The notes under the pieces were generated by a model that worked only from the letters and a program-made list of their open reading frames with translations, was not told the origin of the DNA and did no database searches. A stretch of DNA of 64,000 nucleotides from Planctomycetota bacterium. GTDB taxonomy: Bacteria; Planctomycetota; Phycisphaerae; Phycisphaerales; UBA5793. The stretch covers positions 1,302,001 to 1,366,000 of the forward strand of contig JABFGK010000002.1 of NCBI GenBank assembly GCA_013112555.1, written 5' to 3'. Position 1 is the stretch's first letter; every line of letters begins with the position of its first letter. The position numbers and the translations under genes are program-made. Shown in pieces: positions 8,852 to 17,579 of the stretch.

Positions 8852-11800
8852 ATGCCAATATCACGGTCATCATTTGGCCCAGGCGGGCTTGACGAGCCGA
8901 TGGTATCCATCATGGGTTCTCCTGCGCCTTGCTCTGTGATTCTGGCCCAGTCCGCCGGTGGTATTGACCACTTCCCACGTGTGGCTGATGCACTCCGCGA
9001 CCGTGGGCTGGCCGCACTGCCAGTTCCTACCGGTACGGGCCCGTTCCGAGTGTCGGACGGCACCGCTGTGGTTGTGGTTGCCGATACGGAGTCACAACAA
9101 TCCCGCTACCTGCTGAGGCAGGCCCATGCCTGCCGGATCCCGACGGTCCTGCTGATGGACGGCATCCTCGAGTGGCGCAACACATTCTGCAACGGCACGG
9201 TGCCGCCCGACTTCCTGCGCCCGGCTCCGGTCGATGTGGTTGCCTGTGCCGGCGAGGTTGATCGTGCATTGCTCGAGGCCTGGGGGAACACGGTCATTGC
9301 AACCGGCCTGCCACGACTCGGCAAGCCGACTCAGAACCGAATTCACGGTGATCGGTCTGCCACGCGCTCTCTTCTGATTGCGACCGCACGGCATCCCTGG
9401 TTTACACTCGACGAGCGCGCCCGGCTGTTGGAGTCACTTCGCCGGCTCGCCGAGGCTGCGGTCGGCCTCGGTCTGGATGTTCGATGGCGGATTGCAACCG
9501 AAGCGGCCGAGGAACTCGGGCTCGTCAACGATGTATCTTTGCCACTTAATGAGATCCTTGCATCCGTAGACGCTGTAATTACGACGCCGTCCACGCTCCT
9601 GATCGAGGCCATGCAGTCCGGGCTGCCCACGTGTCTGCTCAACCCGTTTGGCACCCCATGCTGGCAACAGGCTGCCTGGCAGACTGATGGGCACTCTGTG
9701 TGTGAGTGGCAAACTGTGTTAAGTCAGTTGGCGGAACCGGAATCGCTTCTGGTGGACCGACAGCGCCTCATTATTCAACGGTTGCATGCAAGCGATGAGG
9801 ATCCGGCGGAGACACTTGCATCCGCTCTTGCCAATTTGGCCGAAGCGCCTCGCTCGCAGTCGGCAACCGGTGCTTGTGTGAAGGGCAGCGCTCCATTGTC
9901 ACTGGCCTGGCCCAAACCAACGAAGCCGCGCGTCATCAGTTGCATTGTGTGTGATGGATCGCCGGTGGGCGGCGTGACGAACTGGTCGGTCCGACTGGCT
10001 CGTGAGTTTGCGCGCCGGGATCTTCCGTATGACGTGCGGACCGTCCTGATCGGAATCCATGCCGACGCGTGCGATCGCTCACTGCTGATTGAATCAGATC
10101 ACGATCATGACCTGATTACTTCGTTGATTGTTGACCCGACGCTTGATCAGGTGGCATTCCTCGATCAGCTGCGGGGGGCACTTGAGGACGCTGATCCGTC
10201 GATCATCCTGCCGAACTACGCTGATTTCTGTTATGCGGCGGCCATGCAGTTGCGAGCCGGCGGCGTTCGCACCGTTGCTGCCGTTCATTCTGATGATTGG
10301 TATTACCGCCAACTGACGCGCGTGTATCACGACTGGGATGCTGCTGTCGGCGTCAGTGCGACGATTGCCCGGTGGCTGGCCGCCCAGCGCGGTGAGGCTG
10401 GGCTTGCGTCTCGTCCGGTCCACCGGATTCCCTATGGCATTCCGATTGCAAATGTGCCTCGGACTCATTCGGCCGGGTGCGACAGTGCCCCGATTTCGCT
10501 GGCCTACATCGGTCGCATGGTGAACTACCAGAAGCGGCTGGATTCCTTCATCCCGTTTGCCCGGCATCTGGTTGATTTGGGTGCATCATTTCATCTGCAC
10601 ATGGTTGGGGACGGTCCGGATGTGAGCGAGTGTCGGGATGCCATGAAGACGATCCCGCTCGATTCGGCCACCCAGTCCGTCACCTGGCACGGACGACGCT
10701 CACCCCAGTGGACGCAGCGGCTGCTTCGTGAGCAGATCGATGTCAGTATCCTGCTCAGTGATTTCGAGGGCACCAGTATTACGATGCTGGAAGCAATGGG
10801 CCAGGGAGTTGTGCCGGCGGTCACGGGCGTTGACAGCGGTGTCGGGGAGTGGGTGGAGGATGATGTGACGGGGATCGTGGTGGACGTCGGTCGGCCGGAT
10901 GTGATGGCCCAGCGCATTGCCAACCTGACAACTGAGGATGTCAACCGGCTCGGTCGCGCTGCCTGGGAGACCGTGCGGCAACGTCAGGCCGGCCTTGATG
11001 TGATGGCCGACCGATACCGGGCCGTCTTTGATGAAGTGATGTCGGCTGGGCCGGTGCTGCGACCCGTTTCGTTCCCGGCGCTGGGCTGGTCCCTGACGGA
11101 CGGCTGGCGCTGGCCCAAGACGTGGGCCGATCACCCGAGTGATGACAGGGCTTGTATCACCCGGCAACTTCAGGCAGCCGGGTGTGCGCAGATCATCGAC
11201 GGCTACCCGAGCGATGAAGCGCCGGCAGTTACGAATACCGGGCCGCGCGTGGCCGTCATCGACGGGGTTCAAGGGGTGCCGCTGGCCGAGACGCGCCGCC
11301 GATGGCAATCAGACGGCATTGGCACGATCATCCTCCCGACGCTGCTGGCCGGCCGGGAAGCGGACAACCTGGCTGACCAGATCAGCCGCATGGGTGCCGC
11401 GCTGGACACGGCCCGTACACAGGGAGCAACCCGTATCGTTTTGTATGGCGTCGGTCTGCACACACGTCGGCTTCGCGATGTGCTCCAGGATGAGCCGGAG
11501 ATCGTCGGTTTTATTGATGACGGTGCCTCGGGGGGAGATGGGCAGACGTTCTGGGATCGGCCGGTGTGTCCGGTTGATGCGGTCATCAAGCGAGTGCAGC
11601 CGGATGCCGTGATCCTGTCCAGTGATGACTGGGAATACATGATGTGGGAGAAATGTGAGCCGTTACGCGAGCAGGGGATTCCCGTGTATGCGCTGTACGG
11701 CAGCGATCAGAGCGAACAAGAGGAGCGACAGCGGAAGGTGGTTGTCAGCACCATATTCTGCGATCCGACGCCCGTCGGCGGTGTGACGTTCTGGTCACTG

Positions 11801-13618
11801 CGCATGTCACAGGCGTTTGCGCATCGGCCGCAACTCGGGTACGATTGTCATACGCTGTTGTTGTGCCCGGCCCCGATGGAGCAGCGAGTCCGTGAGTTTG
11901 CCGACGCTCATGCAGGGCATGAACCGTCTTTGCAGTCGCTGGTTCATGTCGTCCCGCTCGATTTTGAGAACTGCGATCACATTGAGATACTGGAGGCGGT
12001 GCGCCGGGCGGTCGAAGCGCTTGGGCCGGACATCGTGCTGCCGAATTACACCGATCTGACGCATGCTGCGGCTACCCAGATTCGGCAAGGGGGTGAAGCG
12101 CGCATGGTAGCGGCTTCGCATACGGACGACCCGTATTACCGGAAACTGTTGCAGACGTATGACCGGTGGGATGCTGCCGTCGGGGTGAGTGCCTCGTGTA
12201 TGGGCTGGATCAATCAACTGGCCGACGGCACGGGCCGGGCCACAAGGCAGATCGTGTACGGCGTGCCGTCATCAGCAGCTCCCCGATCAGTCAACTTGCC
12301 AGACAAGCCGTTGCAGTTGGCATACGTTGGCCGGATGGTCCAGCATCAGAAACGGGTGTTTGAGTTCGTTGAGTTGGTGAAGCGGCTCGAAGCGCTGGGG
12401 ACTGAGTATCGTCTGCACATGGTCGGTGACGGGCCGGATCTTGAAAAATGCCGTACTCAAATGAACAGAGCCGATCGAGTGATCTGGCATGGGAGTCAGT
12501 CCAGCGATTGGGTGCAGGACTTCTGGCCGACTGTTGATGTTGCCGTTTTGCTGAGTGAGTTCGAGGGTACGAGTATCACCATGCTCGAAGCGATGGCCCA
12601 CGGCGTCGTGCCGGCCGTGACGGCTGTGCACAGCGGTGTGAGTGAGTGGGTCGAGGACGGGGCGCATGGTGTTGTCGTGCCGTGTGATGACTCGCCGGCC
12701 GATGCGATGGCACTGCGGCTGCATGCCCTGTCACTTGATCGGGCACACCTGGCACGCATGGGCACCAACGCCTGGCAGCGGATTCACGAGCGGCAACTGA
12801 CAATCGATCACATGGCCGAGCAGTATGCAGCGTTATTCGATGACGTGCCGGCCGGTGAGATCGGTGATGGATTGCCACCGACCGATACGAGTCTGCGCCT
12901 GACGGACCGCACCCGTTGGATTCGGCCAACTTCGAATCACCCTGAACACGTCAATGCGCGCCTTCGTGAATGGCTGACCGAAGCCGGCTATGGGCGCATC
13001 GTTGAACTCGAATACGGACAGTCGCCCGACACACTCAAACTGAGCGCCACGGATTCGTCGACGGCAGTCATTGTGCACACGCAAGGGGCGGGGACTGCAG
13101 TGGATGACGATTGGTTCGCCACGATCGAGCGGGCAGCCACGCGCTGGCGGGACGAGTGGGGGATCGGCGTCGTGTTTTCGCCGCACCTGTTTGAACGACC
13201 GGAACTGGAGCCGCATGGGACGATCCTGCGGGCGCTTCGACGGGCTGTGGCAGGCGGCCGACAGCGCATCGTCCTCTACGGCACCGGCAAACATACCCAA
13301 CGTCTGTTGTCGGTTGTGACCGAAGGCGGCTTCCCGATTGTCGGCTTCATGGATGACAATCCGCCTCCTGATATGCTGGCTGATGGTCTGGCCGGCCTGC
13401 CGGTGGTGCGGGCCGATACGGTCTTCGACACACTCAACCCTGACTGCATTATTCTCTCCAGCGACGCCTGGGAGCGGCAGATGTGGCAGCGGTGCCAGCA
13501 GATGAAGGCGGAATCAGGGGCCGTGAATGTGGCGGTGATGGCGCTGTATGGGGAATATGAGAATGGGCATCCATCAAGGACATTAGAAACTGAGGGTAGA
13601 ATACTACCGGTGCTCTAA
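8852..13618 (+). CDS. Multidomain glycosyltransferase with two tandem GT4 and Rossmann-like modules
   Basis: A 1588-residue cytoplasmic protein. Residues about 17-330 resemble a GT-B fold half (SVDAVITTPSTLLIEAMQSG). Then one module occurs twice. A GT4-type domain (about 355-730 and 962-1335) is marked by PVGGVT, LAYVGRMV/YIGRMV, HMVGDGPD and the donor-site block EFEGTSITMLEAM. A nucleotide-binding-like domain (about 859-960 and 1470-1573) is marked by RIVLYGxGxHTxRL and IILSSDxWE. The repeat units are clearly homologous but diverged. It probably adds two or more sugars to a surface glycan. Later in-frame ATGs at 8900 and 8912 are alternative starts. No other glycan genes adjoin it. Confidence 0.82.
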   Translation: MPISRSSFGPGGLDEPMVSIMGSPAPCSVILAQSAGGIDHFPRVADALRDRGLAALPVPTGTGPFRVSDGTAVVVVADTESQQSRYLLRQAHACRIPTVLLMDGILEWRNTFCNGTVPPDFLRPAPVDVVACAGEVDRALLEAWGNTVIATGLPRLGKPTQNRIHGDRSATRSLLIATARHPWFTLDERARLLESLRRLAEAAVGLGLDVRWRIATEAAEELGLVNDVSLPLNEILASVDAVITTPSTLLIEAMQSGLPTCLLNPFGTPCWQQAAWQTDGHSVCEWQTVLSQLAEPESLLVDRQRLIIQRLHASDEDPAETLASALANLAEAPRSQSATGACVKGSAPLSLAWPKPTKPRVISCIVCDGSPVGGVTNWSVRLAREFARRDLPYDVRTVLIGIHADACDRSLLIESDHDHDLITSLIVDPTLDQVAFLDQLRGALEDADPSIILPNYADFCYAAAMQLRAGGVRTVAAVHSDDWYYRQLTRVYHDWDAAVGVSATIARWLAAQRGEAGLASRPVHRIPYGIPIANVPRTHSAGCDSAPISLAYIGRMVNYQKRLDSFIPFARHLVDLGASFHLHMVGDGPDVSECRDAMKTIPLDSATQSVTWHGRRSPQWTQRLLREQIDVSILLSDFEGTSITMLEAMGQGVVPAVTGVDSGVGEWVEDDVTGIVVDVGRPDVMAQRIANLTTEDVNRLGRAAWETVRQRQAGLDVMADRYRAVFDEVMSAGPVLRPVSFPALGWSLTDGWRWPKTWADHPSDDRACITRQLQAAGCAQIIDGYPSDEAPAVTNTGPRVAVIDGVQGVPLAETRRRWQSDGIGTIILPTLLAGREADNLADQISRMGAALDTARTQGATRIVLYGVGLHTRRLRDVLQDEPEIVGFIDDGASGGDGQTFWDRPVCPVDAVIKRVQPDAVILSSDDWEYMMWEKCEPLREQGIPVYALYGSDQSEQEERQRKVVVSTIFCDPTPVGGVTFWSLRMSQAFAHRPQLGYDCHTLLLCPAPMEQRVREFADAHAGHEPSLQSLVHVVPLDFENCDHIEILEAVRRAVEALGPDIVLPNYTDLTHAAATQIRQGGEARMVAASHTDDPYYRKLLQTYDRWDAAVGVSASCMGWINQLADGTGRATRQIVYGVPSSAAPRSVNLPDKPLQLAYVGRMVQHQKRVFEFVELVKRLEALGTEYRLHMVGDGPDLEKCRTQMNRADRVIWHGSQSSDWVQDFWPTVDVAVLLSEFEGTSITMLEAMAHGVVPAVTAVHSGVSEWVEDGAHGVVVPCDDSPADAMALRLHALSLDRAHLARMGTNAWQRIHERQLTIDHMAEQYAALFDDVPAGEIGDGLPPTDTSLRLTDRTRWIRPTSNHPEHVNARLREWLTEAGYGRIVELEYGQSPDTLKLSATDSSTAVIVHTQGAGTAVDDDWFATIERAATRWRDEWGIGVVFSPHLFERPELEPHGTILRALRRAVAGGRQRIVLYGTGKHTQRLLSVVTEGGFPIVGFMDDNPPPDMLADGLAGLPVVRADTVFDTLNPDCIILSSDAWERQMWQRCQQMKAESGAVNVAVMALYGEYENGHPSRTLETEGRILPVL

Positions 13619-14529
13619 AACGGACACTCAGACTGGAACTTCACCCACTCCCCTGTCACCGGTTCCCAGAAGGCCAGGAAGTTGGCGTGGAGCATCAACC
13701 TCGGCCCGCTGTCGGGATTGCCATATAACGTGTCACCCACAATCGGGCAGCCGATCCCGCCATCTGCCACAGGCGTCGCTGCATGAACCCGCAGTTGGTG
13801 CGTCCGCCCAGTCTCCGGCCGAAACAAGACGCGCGTCCTGCCGTGCTCATCATCGCGTGACAACACACGGTACAACGTCGTCGCCGGCTTGCCGTTGTCA
13901 TGATCCACACATTGCAACGGCCGACGCTCATAGTCAAACGCCAACGGCAGATTCACTTCGCCTTCATCTGCTTCAACGATCCCATCGAGAAGCGCCTCAT
14001 AGGTCTTGCCGATCCGACGATTCATGAACTGTCGGCTCAGTGCCCGGCACGCATTCGGGTTCAATGACAGCACCATCAGCCCGCTCGTTTCCGAATCGAG
14101 CCGGTGAATCACAAGCGCACCCGTTGCCTCGGGAAACGCAGCCAGCGCTCGCACCTCGATCGAATCCCATTTCTCCTCACCTTTACCCGGCATGGAAAAC
14201 AGGCCATGTGGTTTCTCCACCACCGCATAATCAGCCGTCACCGTGTGCACGCACAGCAGTGTGCCGACGGTCTCGCGGAGTCGGGCCAGTTGCTCGTCCG
14301 TCACATTGTGAGAACGACCCCGCGCCAGCGTCGATGATGCTCGACGCTTGTATCTCCCGGGCCGGTTGTGTGCACGCTTTTTCACAGGATGGTGATACCT
14401 GGATGGTATTATTAACAGTTCAGTGACAAGGACTTGCGCGTTGGGTGTGGTATTGTTGGGGTGCAGCGGTCGCACGGTATCGGCTATACCATAGGCTGCT
14501 CGAACCTCAGCACTGGACCACGTCAGCAA
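13615..14529 (-). CDS. RluA family pseudouridine synthase
   Basis: Isomerises uridine to pseudouridine in rRNA or tRNA. The catalytic motif HRLDSETSG places the essential aspartate at residue 145 of the longest frame. Other family signatures are VEKPHGLFSMPG, FMNRRIGKTYEALLDG, LFRPETGRTHQLRVH and GDTLYGN. The core starts near residue 75. The first 40 or so residues look unlike protein and overlap the region upstream of the VOC gene, so the real start is probably downstream of 14529 (between about 14430 and 14340). A basic stretch (KKRAHNRPGRYKRRASS) may be a genuine RNA-binding extension. It converges with the glycosyltransferase gene, overlapping it by 4 bases. Confidence 0.87.
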   Translation of the reverse strand: MLTWSSAEVRAAYGIADTVRPLHPNNTTPNAQVLVTELLIIPSRYHHPVKKRAHNRPGRYKRRASSTLARGRSHNVTDEQLARLRETVGTLLCVHTVTADYAVVEKPHGLFSMPGKGEEKWDSIEVRALAAFPEATGALVIHRLDSETSGLMVLSLNPNACRALSRQFMNRRIGKTYEALLDGIVEADEGEVNLPLAFDYERRPLQCVDHDNGKPATTLYRVLSRDDEHGRTRVLFRPETGRTHQLRVHAATPVADGGIGCPIVGDTLYGNPDSGPRLMLHANFLAFWEPVTGEWVKFQSECPF

Positions 14530-14559
14530 ACCTCAGAGAACGAGAAAGAGAGAGACAGT

Positions 14560-14958
14560 ATGCCGAACCGAGTCATGCACTTTGAAATCAACAGTCCTGA
14601 TCCCGCCCAGACAAATGCCTTTTTCGAGTCCGTCTTCAACTGGAAGATCAACAAGTGGGACGGCCCGGAGGACTACTGGCTGGCGATGACCGGCAAGACC
14701 GAGCCGGGTGAGCCGTGCGACCCGAACGATCCGGGGATCGACGGCGGCATTATGCAGTCATGCGATAACCAGCCGCGAACGGTCAACTCGATCACCGTTG
14801 ATACGACGGTGGATGAGTATGCAGAGAAGGTTATTGCGGCCGGCGGCCAGGTGGTTGTGCCCAAGATGGCCGTTCCCGGCATCGGCTGGCTGGCGTACTG
14901 CCTCGACCCGGCCGGCGTCCTGTTTGGAATCTTCCAGACGGATATGTCAGCCAAATAG
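14560..14958 (+). CDS. VOC family protein (glyoxalase/bleomycin-resistance fold)
   Basis: A 132-residue single-domain vicinal-oxygen-chelate protein. It opens with VMHFEINSPDPAQTNAFFESVFNWKI and closes with GWLAYCLDPAGVLFGIFQTD, both typical of the small VOC proteins whose substrates are mostly unknown. ATG 14560 follows a purine-rich stretch (GAGAAAGAGAGAGA, 14542-14555) that serves as ribosome-binding site; the frame upstream has no family similarity. A strong terminator follows. Confidence 0.83.
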   Translation: MPNRVMHFEINSPDPAQTNAFFESVFNWKINKWDGPEDYWLAMTGKTEPGEPCDPNDPGIDGGIMQSCDNQPRTVNSITVDTTVDEYAEKVIAAGGQVVVPKMAVPGIGWLAYCLDPAGVLFGIFQTDMSAK

Positions 14959-14990
14959 TTCCCCGTCCCTGGTTTTGAACACCGCACAGG

Positions 14991-15029
14991 CCGACCGGTA
15001 TAATCGCGATATGCCGGTCGGTTATTTTT
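14991..15029 (+). terminator. Rho-independent terminator after the VOC gene
   Basis: CCGACCGG (14991-14998) pairs with CCGGTCGG (15013-15021), with a loop of about 14 bases, and the hairpin is followed by TTATTTTT. Confidence 0.85.
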
Positions 15030-15140
15030 CTGCACATTCGTGCCCGGCTGAGCCGCGTTCGTGAACTCAGGAAAGAGAGGGGCTCCCTCTTCTCCATCCA
15101 TATCCGTGCCCCTCATCACAGTGGAAACAGGTGGTGTGCC

Positions 15141-15161
15141 ATGATGATGATGATGATGATG
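15141..15161 (+). repeat. Seven tandem ATG codons at a probable gene start
   Basis: ATG is repeated seven times, preceded at 15129-15134 by AGGTGG as ribosome-binding site. The frame continues as a Ser/Pro/Gln-rich leader but is out of register by one base with the PhnD-like ORF downstream. Confidence 0.9.
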
Positions 15162-15315
15162 TCTGAAGGATCGTCGCCGGAGCATTCGCAGCCTCAAACC
15201 TCGTCGGCAGCGCAGATGGACCCACCCGGCTCGCCGCCGGCTGCGCCCCCCGGGTTCACGCCCATCCCCCTCGGCTCCCGAGCCGCGATTCTCGGTTGCA
15301 CGAGTCATTGGAACC

Positions 15316-16332
15316 GTGTGTTTCATCATTGTGGTGGCCGGGCTTGCCTACCTCTGGCAATACGGCTGGCCGGGGGCACCGGCCCAGGGGACGAACCCCG
15401 ATGCCATGTCGCGCATGGTCGGCTTGACCGACCCGGTCACGAATCGACTGGCCGACCGCTTTACCGATGCGAATGACGATCTGGTGGCCGATGCGCCGTC
15501 GGACCCGGCTGCGCTTCTCAACCCGGACACGCTGGTGTTTTCATATGTGGCAGTCGAGCAGGCTGAGGAGTACCGCGATCGCTGGCAGCCGTTGGTTGAT
15601 CATCTGCAGACGGCGCTGGGCCGACCGGTTGCGTATCTCCTTGTGCGCGACCCGATGGAGCAACTGGCTGCGATTCGAGACGGCCGGCTGCACATTGCTG
15701 GGTTGAATACGGGTGCCGTGCCGTTGGCGGTGAACCAGGCCGGGTTTGTCCCGGTGTGCAAACTCCCGTCAGCCGACGGCACAGGGCGCTATCACATGGT
15801 GTTTGTCGTGCCGGCTGACAGCCCGTTGGAAGGGCCGACGAATCTGCGGGGCCGGGAGTTGACTTTAACCAACCCGAACTCAAACAGCGGGTTCAAAGCG
15901 CCGCTCGTATTGCTCTGGAGTGACTTCGGGCTCAGGCCGGGGCGCGACTTCGACTTCCGTATGTCCGGTTCGCATGAACATTCGATCGAAGGCATCAGCA
16001 ACGGGACCTATGAGGCAGCGGCTGTGGCCGACGATCTCGTATCACAGGCAGTGAAGGCAGGAACGCTGACCGAGGATACGTACCGAGTCATTTATAAGTC
16101 TGAGCCGTTTCCCACCGCAGCACTCGGGTATGCGCACAATATTGACCCGGCATTGGCTGAGCAGATTCACAAAGCCCTGCTTGAGTTCAACTGGGCCGGC
16201 ACGCCGATGGACGGCACGGTTGCGCCGGTTGGGCATACGCAGTTTATCCCGGCAGATTACAAGGATGATTGGTCCTTGATTCGGCGTATTGACGACGCCG
16301 GCGGCAAGAAGTATGAGATTACCGGGGGCTAA
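15316..16332 (+). CDS. PhnD-like phosphate/phosphonate ABC transporter substrate-binding protein
   Basis: Periplasmic-binding-protein-type domain of the PhnD family. It has a membrane anchor (FIIVVAGLAYLWQYG) then the domain from about residue 70 (TLVFSYVAVEQAEEYRDRWQPLVDHL, LHIAGLNTGAVPLAVNQAG, LTLTNPNSNSGFKAPLVLL, ISNGTYEAAAVADD). GTG 15316 is the first in-frame start but has no ribosome-binding site and begins inside the membrane helix. The better start is the ATG run at 15141, which lies in another frame; one extra base, perhaps in the C6 run at 15246-15251, would explain this. No phnC/phnE transporter genes adjoin, so it may serve as a sensor or work with a remote transporter. Confidence 0.8.
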   Translation: MCFIIVVAGLAYLWQYGWPGAPAQGTNPDAMSRMVGLTDPVTNRLADRFTDANDDLVADAPSDPAALLNPDTLVFSYVAVEQAEEYRDRWQPLVDHLQTALGRPVAYLLVRDPMEQLAAIRDGRLHIAGLNTGAVPLAVNQAGFVPVCKLPSADGTGRYHMVFVVPADSPLEGPTNLRGRELTLTNPNSNSGFKAPLVLLWSDFGLRPGRDFDFRMSGSHEHSIEGISNGTYEAAAVADDLVSQAVKAGTLTEDTYRVIYKSEPFPTAALGYAHNIDPALAEQIHKALLEFNWAGTPMDGTVAPVGHTQFIPADYKDDWSLIRRIDDAGGKKYEITGG

Positions 16333-16465
16333 TTTTTTCGGAAAGCGATCTGCATGGACTCTGAGAACGGGAAACAGCGACTCACTCCCCGATCTGTGTT
16401 TACATTTCTTGGGCGAGCAATCAAGACGGTCTTCTGGGACTGGTGGTGGATCTGGTAGTCCTCAG

Positions 16466-16490
16466 TCAGCCCCCGGCTTTGCCGGGGGGG
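16466..16490 (-). repeat. REP-like palindrome, copy 1 (reverse orientation)
   Basis: A near-perfect palindrome with arms CCCCCGGC and GCCGGGGG around TTT. Read on the minus strand it has the same CCCGGC-AAA-GCCGGG core followed by GGCTGAC as the other copies. Confidence 0.8.
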
Positions 16491-16530
16491 TACGGCACAA
16501 CGGGGCGCTTTCTCCAGATGAGGTCGCTGC

Positions 16531-16573
16531 ATGGCACTTCGTGCCATACGCCTCGGCAGAGCCGGGGGCTAAC
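16531..16573 (+). repeat. Two-hairpin REP-like element, copy 2
   Basis: First hairpin ATGGCAC-TTC-GTGCCAT (16531-16547), then a second palindrome CCTCGGC-AGA-GCCGGGG and the tail GGCTAAC. Confidence 0.8.
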
Positions 16574-16582
16574 GATGCACAA

Positions 16583-16626
16583 CATGGCACTTCGTGACAA
16601 ATGCCCCGGCAAAGCCGGGGGCGAAC
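16583..16626 (+). repeat. Two-hairpin REP-like element, copy 3
   Basis: Imperfect first hairpin ATGGCAC-TTC-GTGACA, then GCCCCGGC-AAA-GCCGGGGGC and the tail GAAC. It has the same order and spacing as copy 2. Confidence 0.75.
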
Positions 16627-16628
16627 GA

Positions 16629-17534
16629 TCACTCACCCCATCCATGCATACACGGCTTTGCGAACGCAAGCCGCTTGACCATCACTTCAATTGCCTGCTC
16701 ATTATTATCAATCAGTACGGCACTGCACCCATGTCTTACGGCAGCCTCGCCCGTTGTCCCACTGCCTGCAAAGAAGTCGAGAACGCGATCGCCGGGATTG
16801 GTATGCACCTGCAGGATTCGATTCAATACACCCAGCGGTTTCTGCGTCGGATAGCCGGTCTTTTCATTCCCGTTCGGGCTCACGATCGTGTGCCACCAGG
16901 TGTCGGTCGGCGTTTTGCCGCGTGCTGCCTTTTCAGGTGTCACGAGTCCGGGAGCCATGTATGGAATCCGCTCCATGTGGTCATACCGAAACGTGTACGA
17001 CTTCGGATCCATGGCATACCACAGAATGTTGTCGTGCTTGGTCGGCCACTTCTTCGTCGAGCGGGCCCCATAGTCGTACGCCCAGATGATCTCGTTAATA
17101 AACGAATCTCGTCCGAAGATGCCATCGAGCATGACCTTAATGTAATGCACTTCGCGATAGTCGACGTGAATAAAGAAACTGCCGGTCGGTGACAGCAGAC
17201 GGTGGGCTTCGATCAATCTCGGTTCGAGAAAGGCAAGGTAATCATCAAACGAATCGCCGAATGCCTGAGAGCCGATTTCAATGGTTCGGTATCGCTTTCC
17301 CTTGAATCCATCGCGATCGCCTTTGTCATCCTGCACGGTTCGGAGGCGCTTGCGCTCCTGGGTTCTCCCGGTATTAAATGGGGGGTCGATGTAGATCAGG
17401 TTAAATGAGTCAGTCTCAAGGCCGCGCAGGATCTCAAGATTCTCCCCGAAGTGGATATCGAGGGTTGGCGGCTGGCGCGCAGAATCAGCCGAGCCACTCC
17501 CCTTCGTGGGTTCGTGTTCCGGCTGATGTGTCAT
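16629..17534 (-). CDS. Beta-class site-specific DNA methyltransferase (N6-adenine/N4-cytosine)
   Basis: A 301-residue SAM-dependent amino-methyltransferase. Catalytic motif IV is DPPFNTG at residues 50-56. The SAM-binding motif FAGSGTT is at 255-261. This order (catalytic first, SAM last) is the beta class that includes CcrM and HinfM. TQKPLGVLNRILQ upstream of FAGSGTT is also typical. The recognition site cannot be read from sequence. No restriction endonuclease gene adjoins, so it is an orphan methyltransferase, possibly regulatory. The ATG at 17534 follows the tsf gene on the same strand by 45 bases, with a hairpin between. Confidence 0.88.
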   Translation of the reverse strand: MTHQPEHEPTKGSGSADSARQPPTLDIHFGENLEILRGLETDSFNLIYIDPPFNTGRTQERKRLRTVQDDKGDRDGFKGKRYRTIEIGSQAFGDSFDDYLAFLEPRLIEAHRLLSPTGSFFIHVDYREVHYIKVMLDGIFGRDSFINEIIWAYDYGARSTKKWPTKHDNILWYAMDPKSYTFRYDHMERIPYMAPGLVTPEKAARGKTPTDTWWHTIVSPNGNEKTGYPTQKPLGVLNRILQVHTNPGDRVLDFFAGSGTTGEAAVRHGCSAVLIDNNEQAIEVMVKRLAFAKPCMHGWGE

Positions 17535-17554
17535 TGTGTCAGACTATAGGGAAC

Positions 17555-17575
17555 GAAACACGTGCCCGGTGTTTC
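17555..17575 (-). terminator. Hairpin after tsf, possible terminator
   Basis: GAAACAC (17555-17561) and GTGTTTC (17569-17575) form a perfect 7-bp stem five bases past the tsf stop. There is no strong T-run behind it on the minus strand, so termination may be partial. Confidence 0.4.
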
Positions 17576-17579
17576 CGGT

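Larger units (their letters stand above)
16333..16628. other. Repeat-filled intergenic region
   Basis: This gap between the PhnD-like gene and the convergent methyltransferase gene is largely made of palindromic repeats (listed separately). Several short open frames cross it but are repeat translations (Pro/Gly/Arg-rich) and not genes. Confidence 0.7.

Noticed and set aside
16466..16626. Repeat array considered as a CRISPR
   Set aside because: Three palindromic units in mixed orientation, no uniform spacers and no cas genes.
16443..17192. Long plus-strand frame over the repeat patch and the methyltransferase gene
   Set aside because: It is antisense to the well-supported methyltransferase and its first part is repeat translation.
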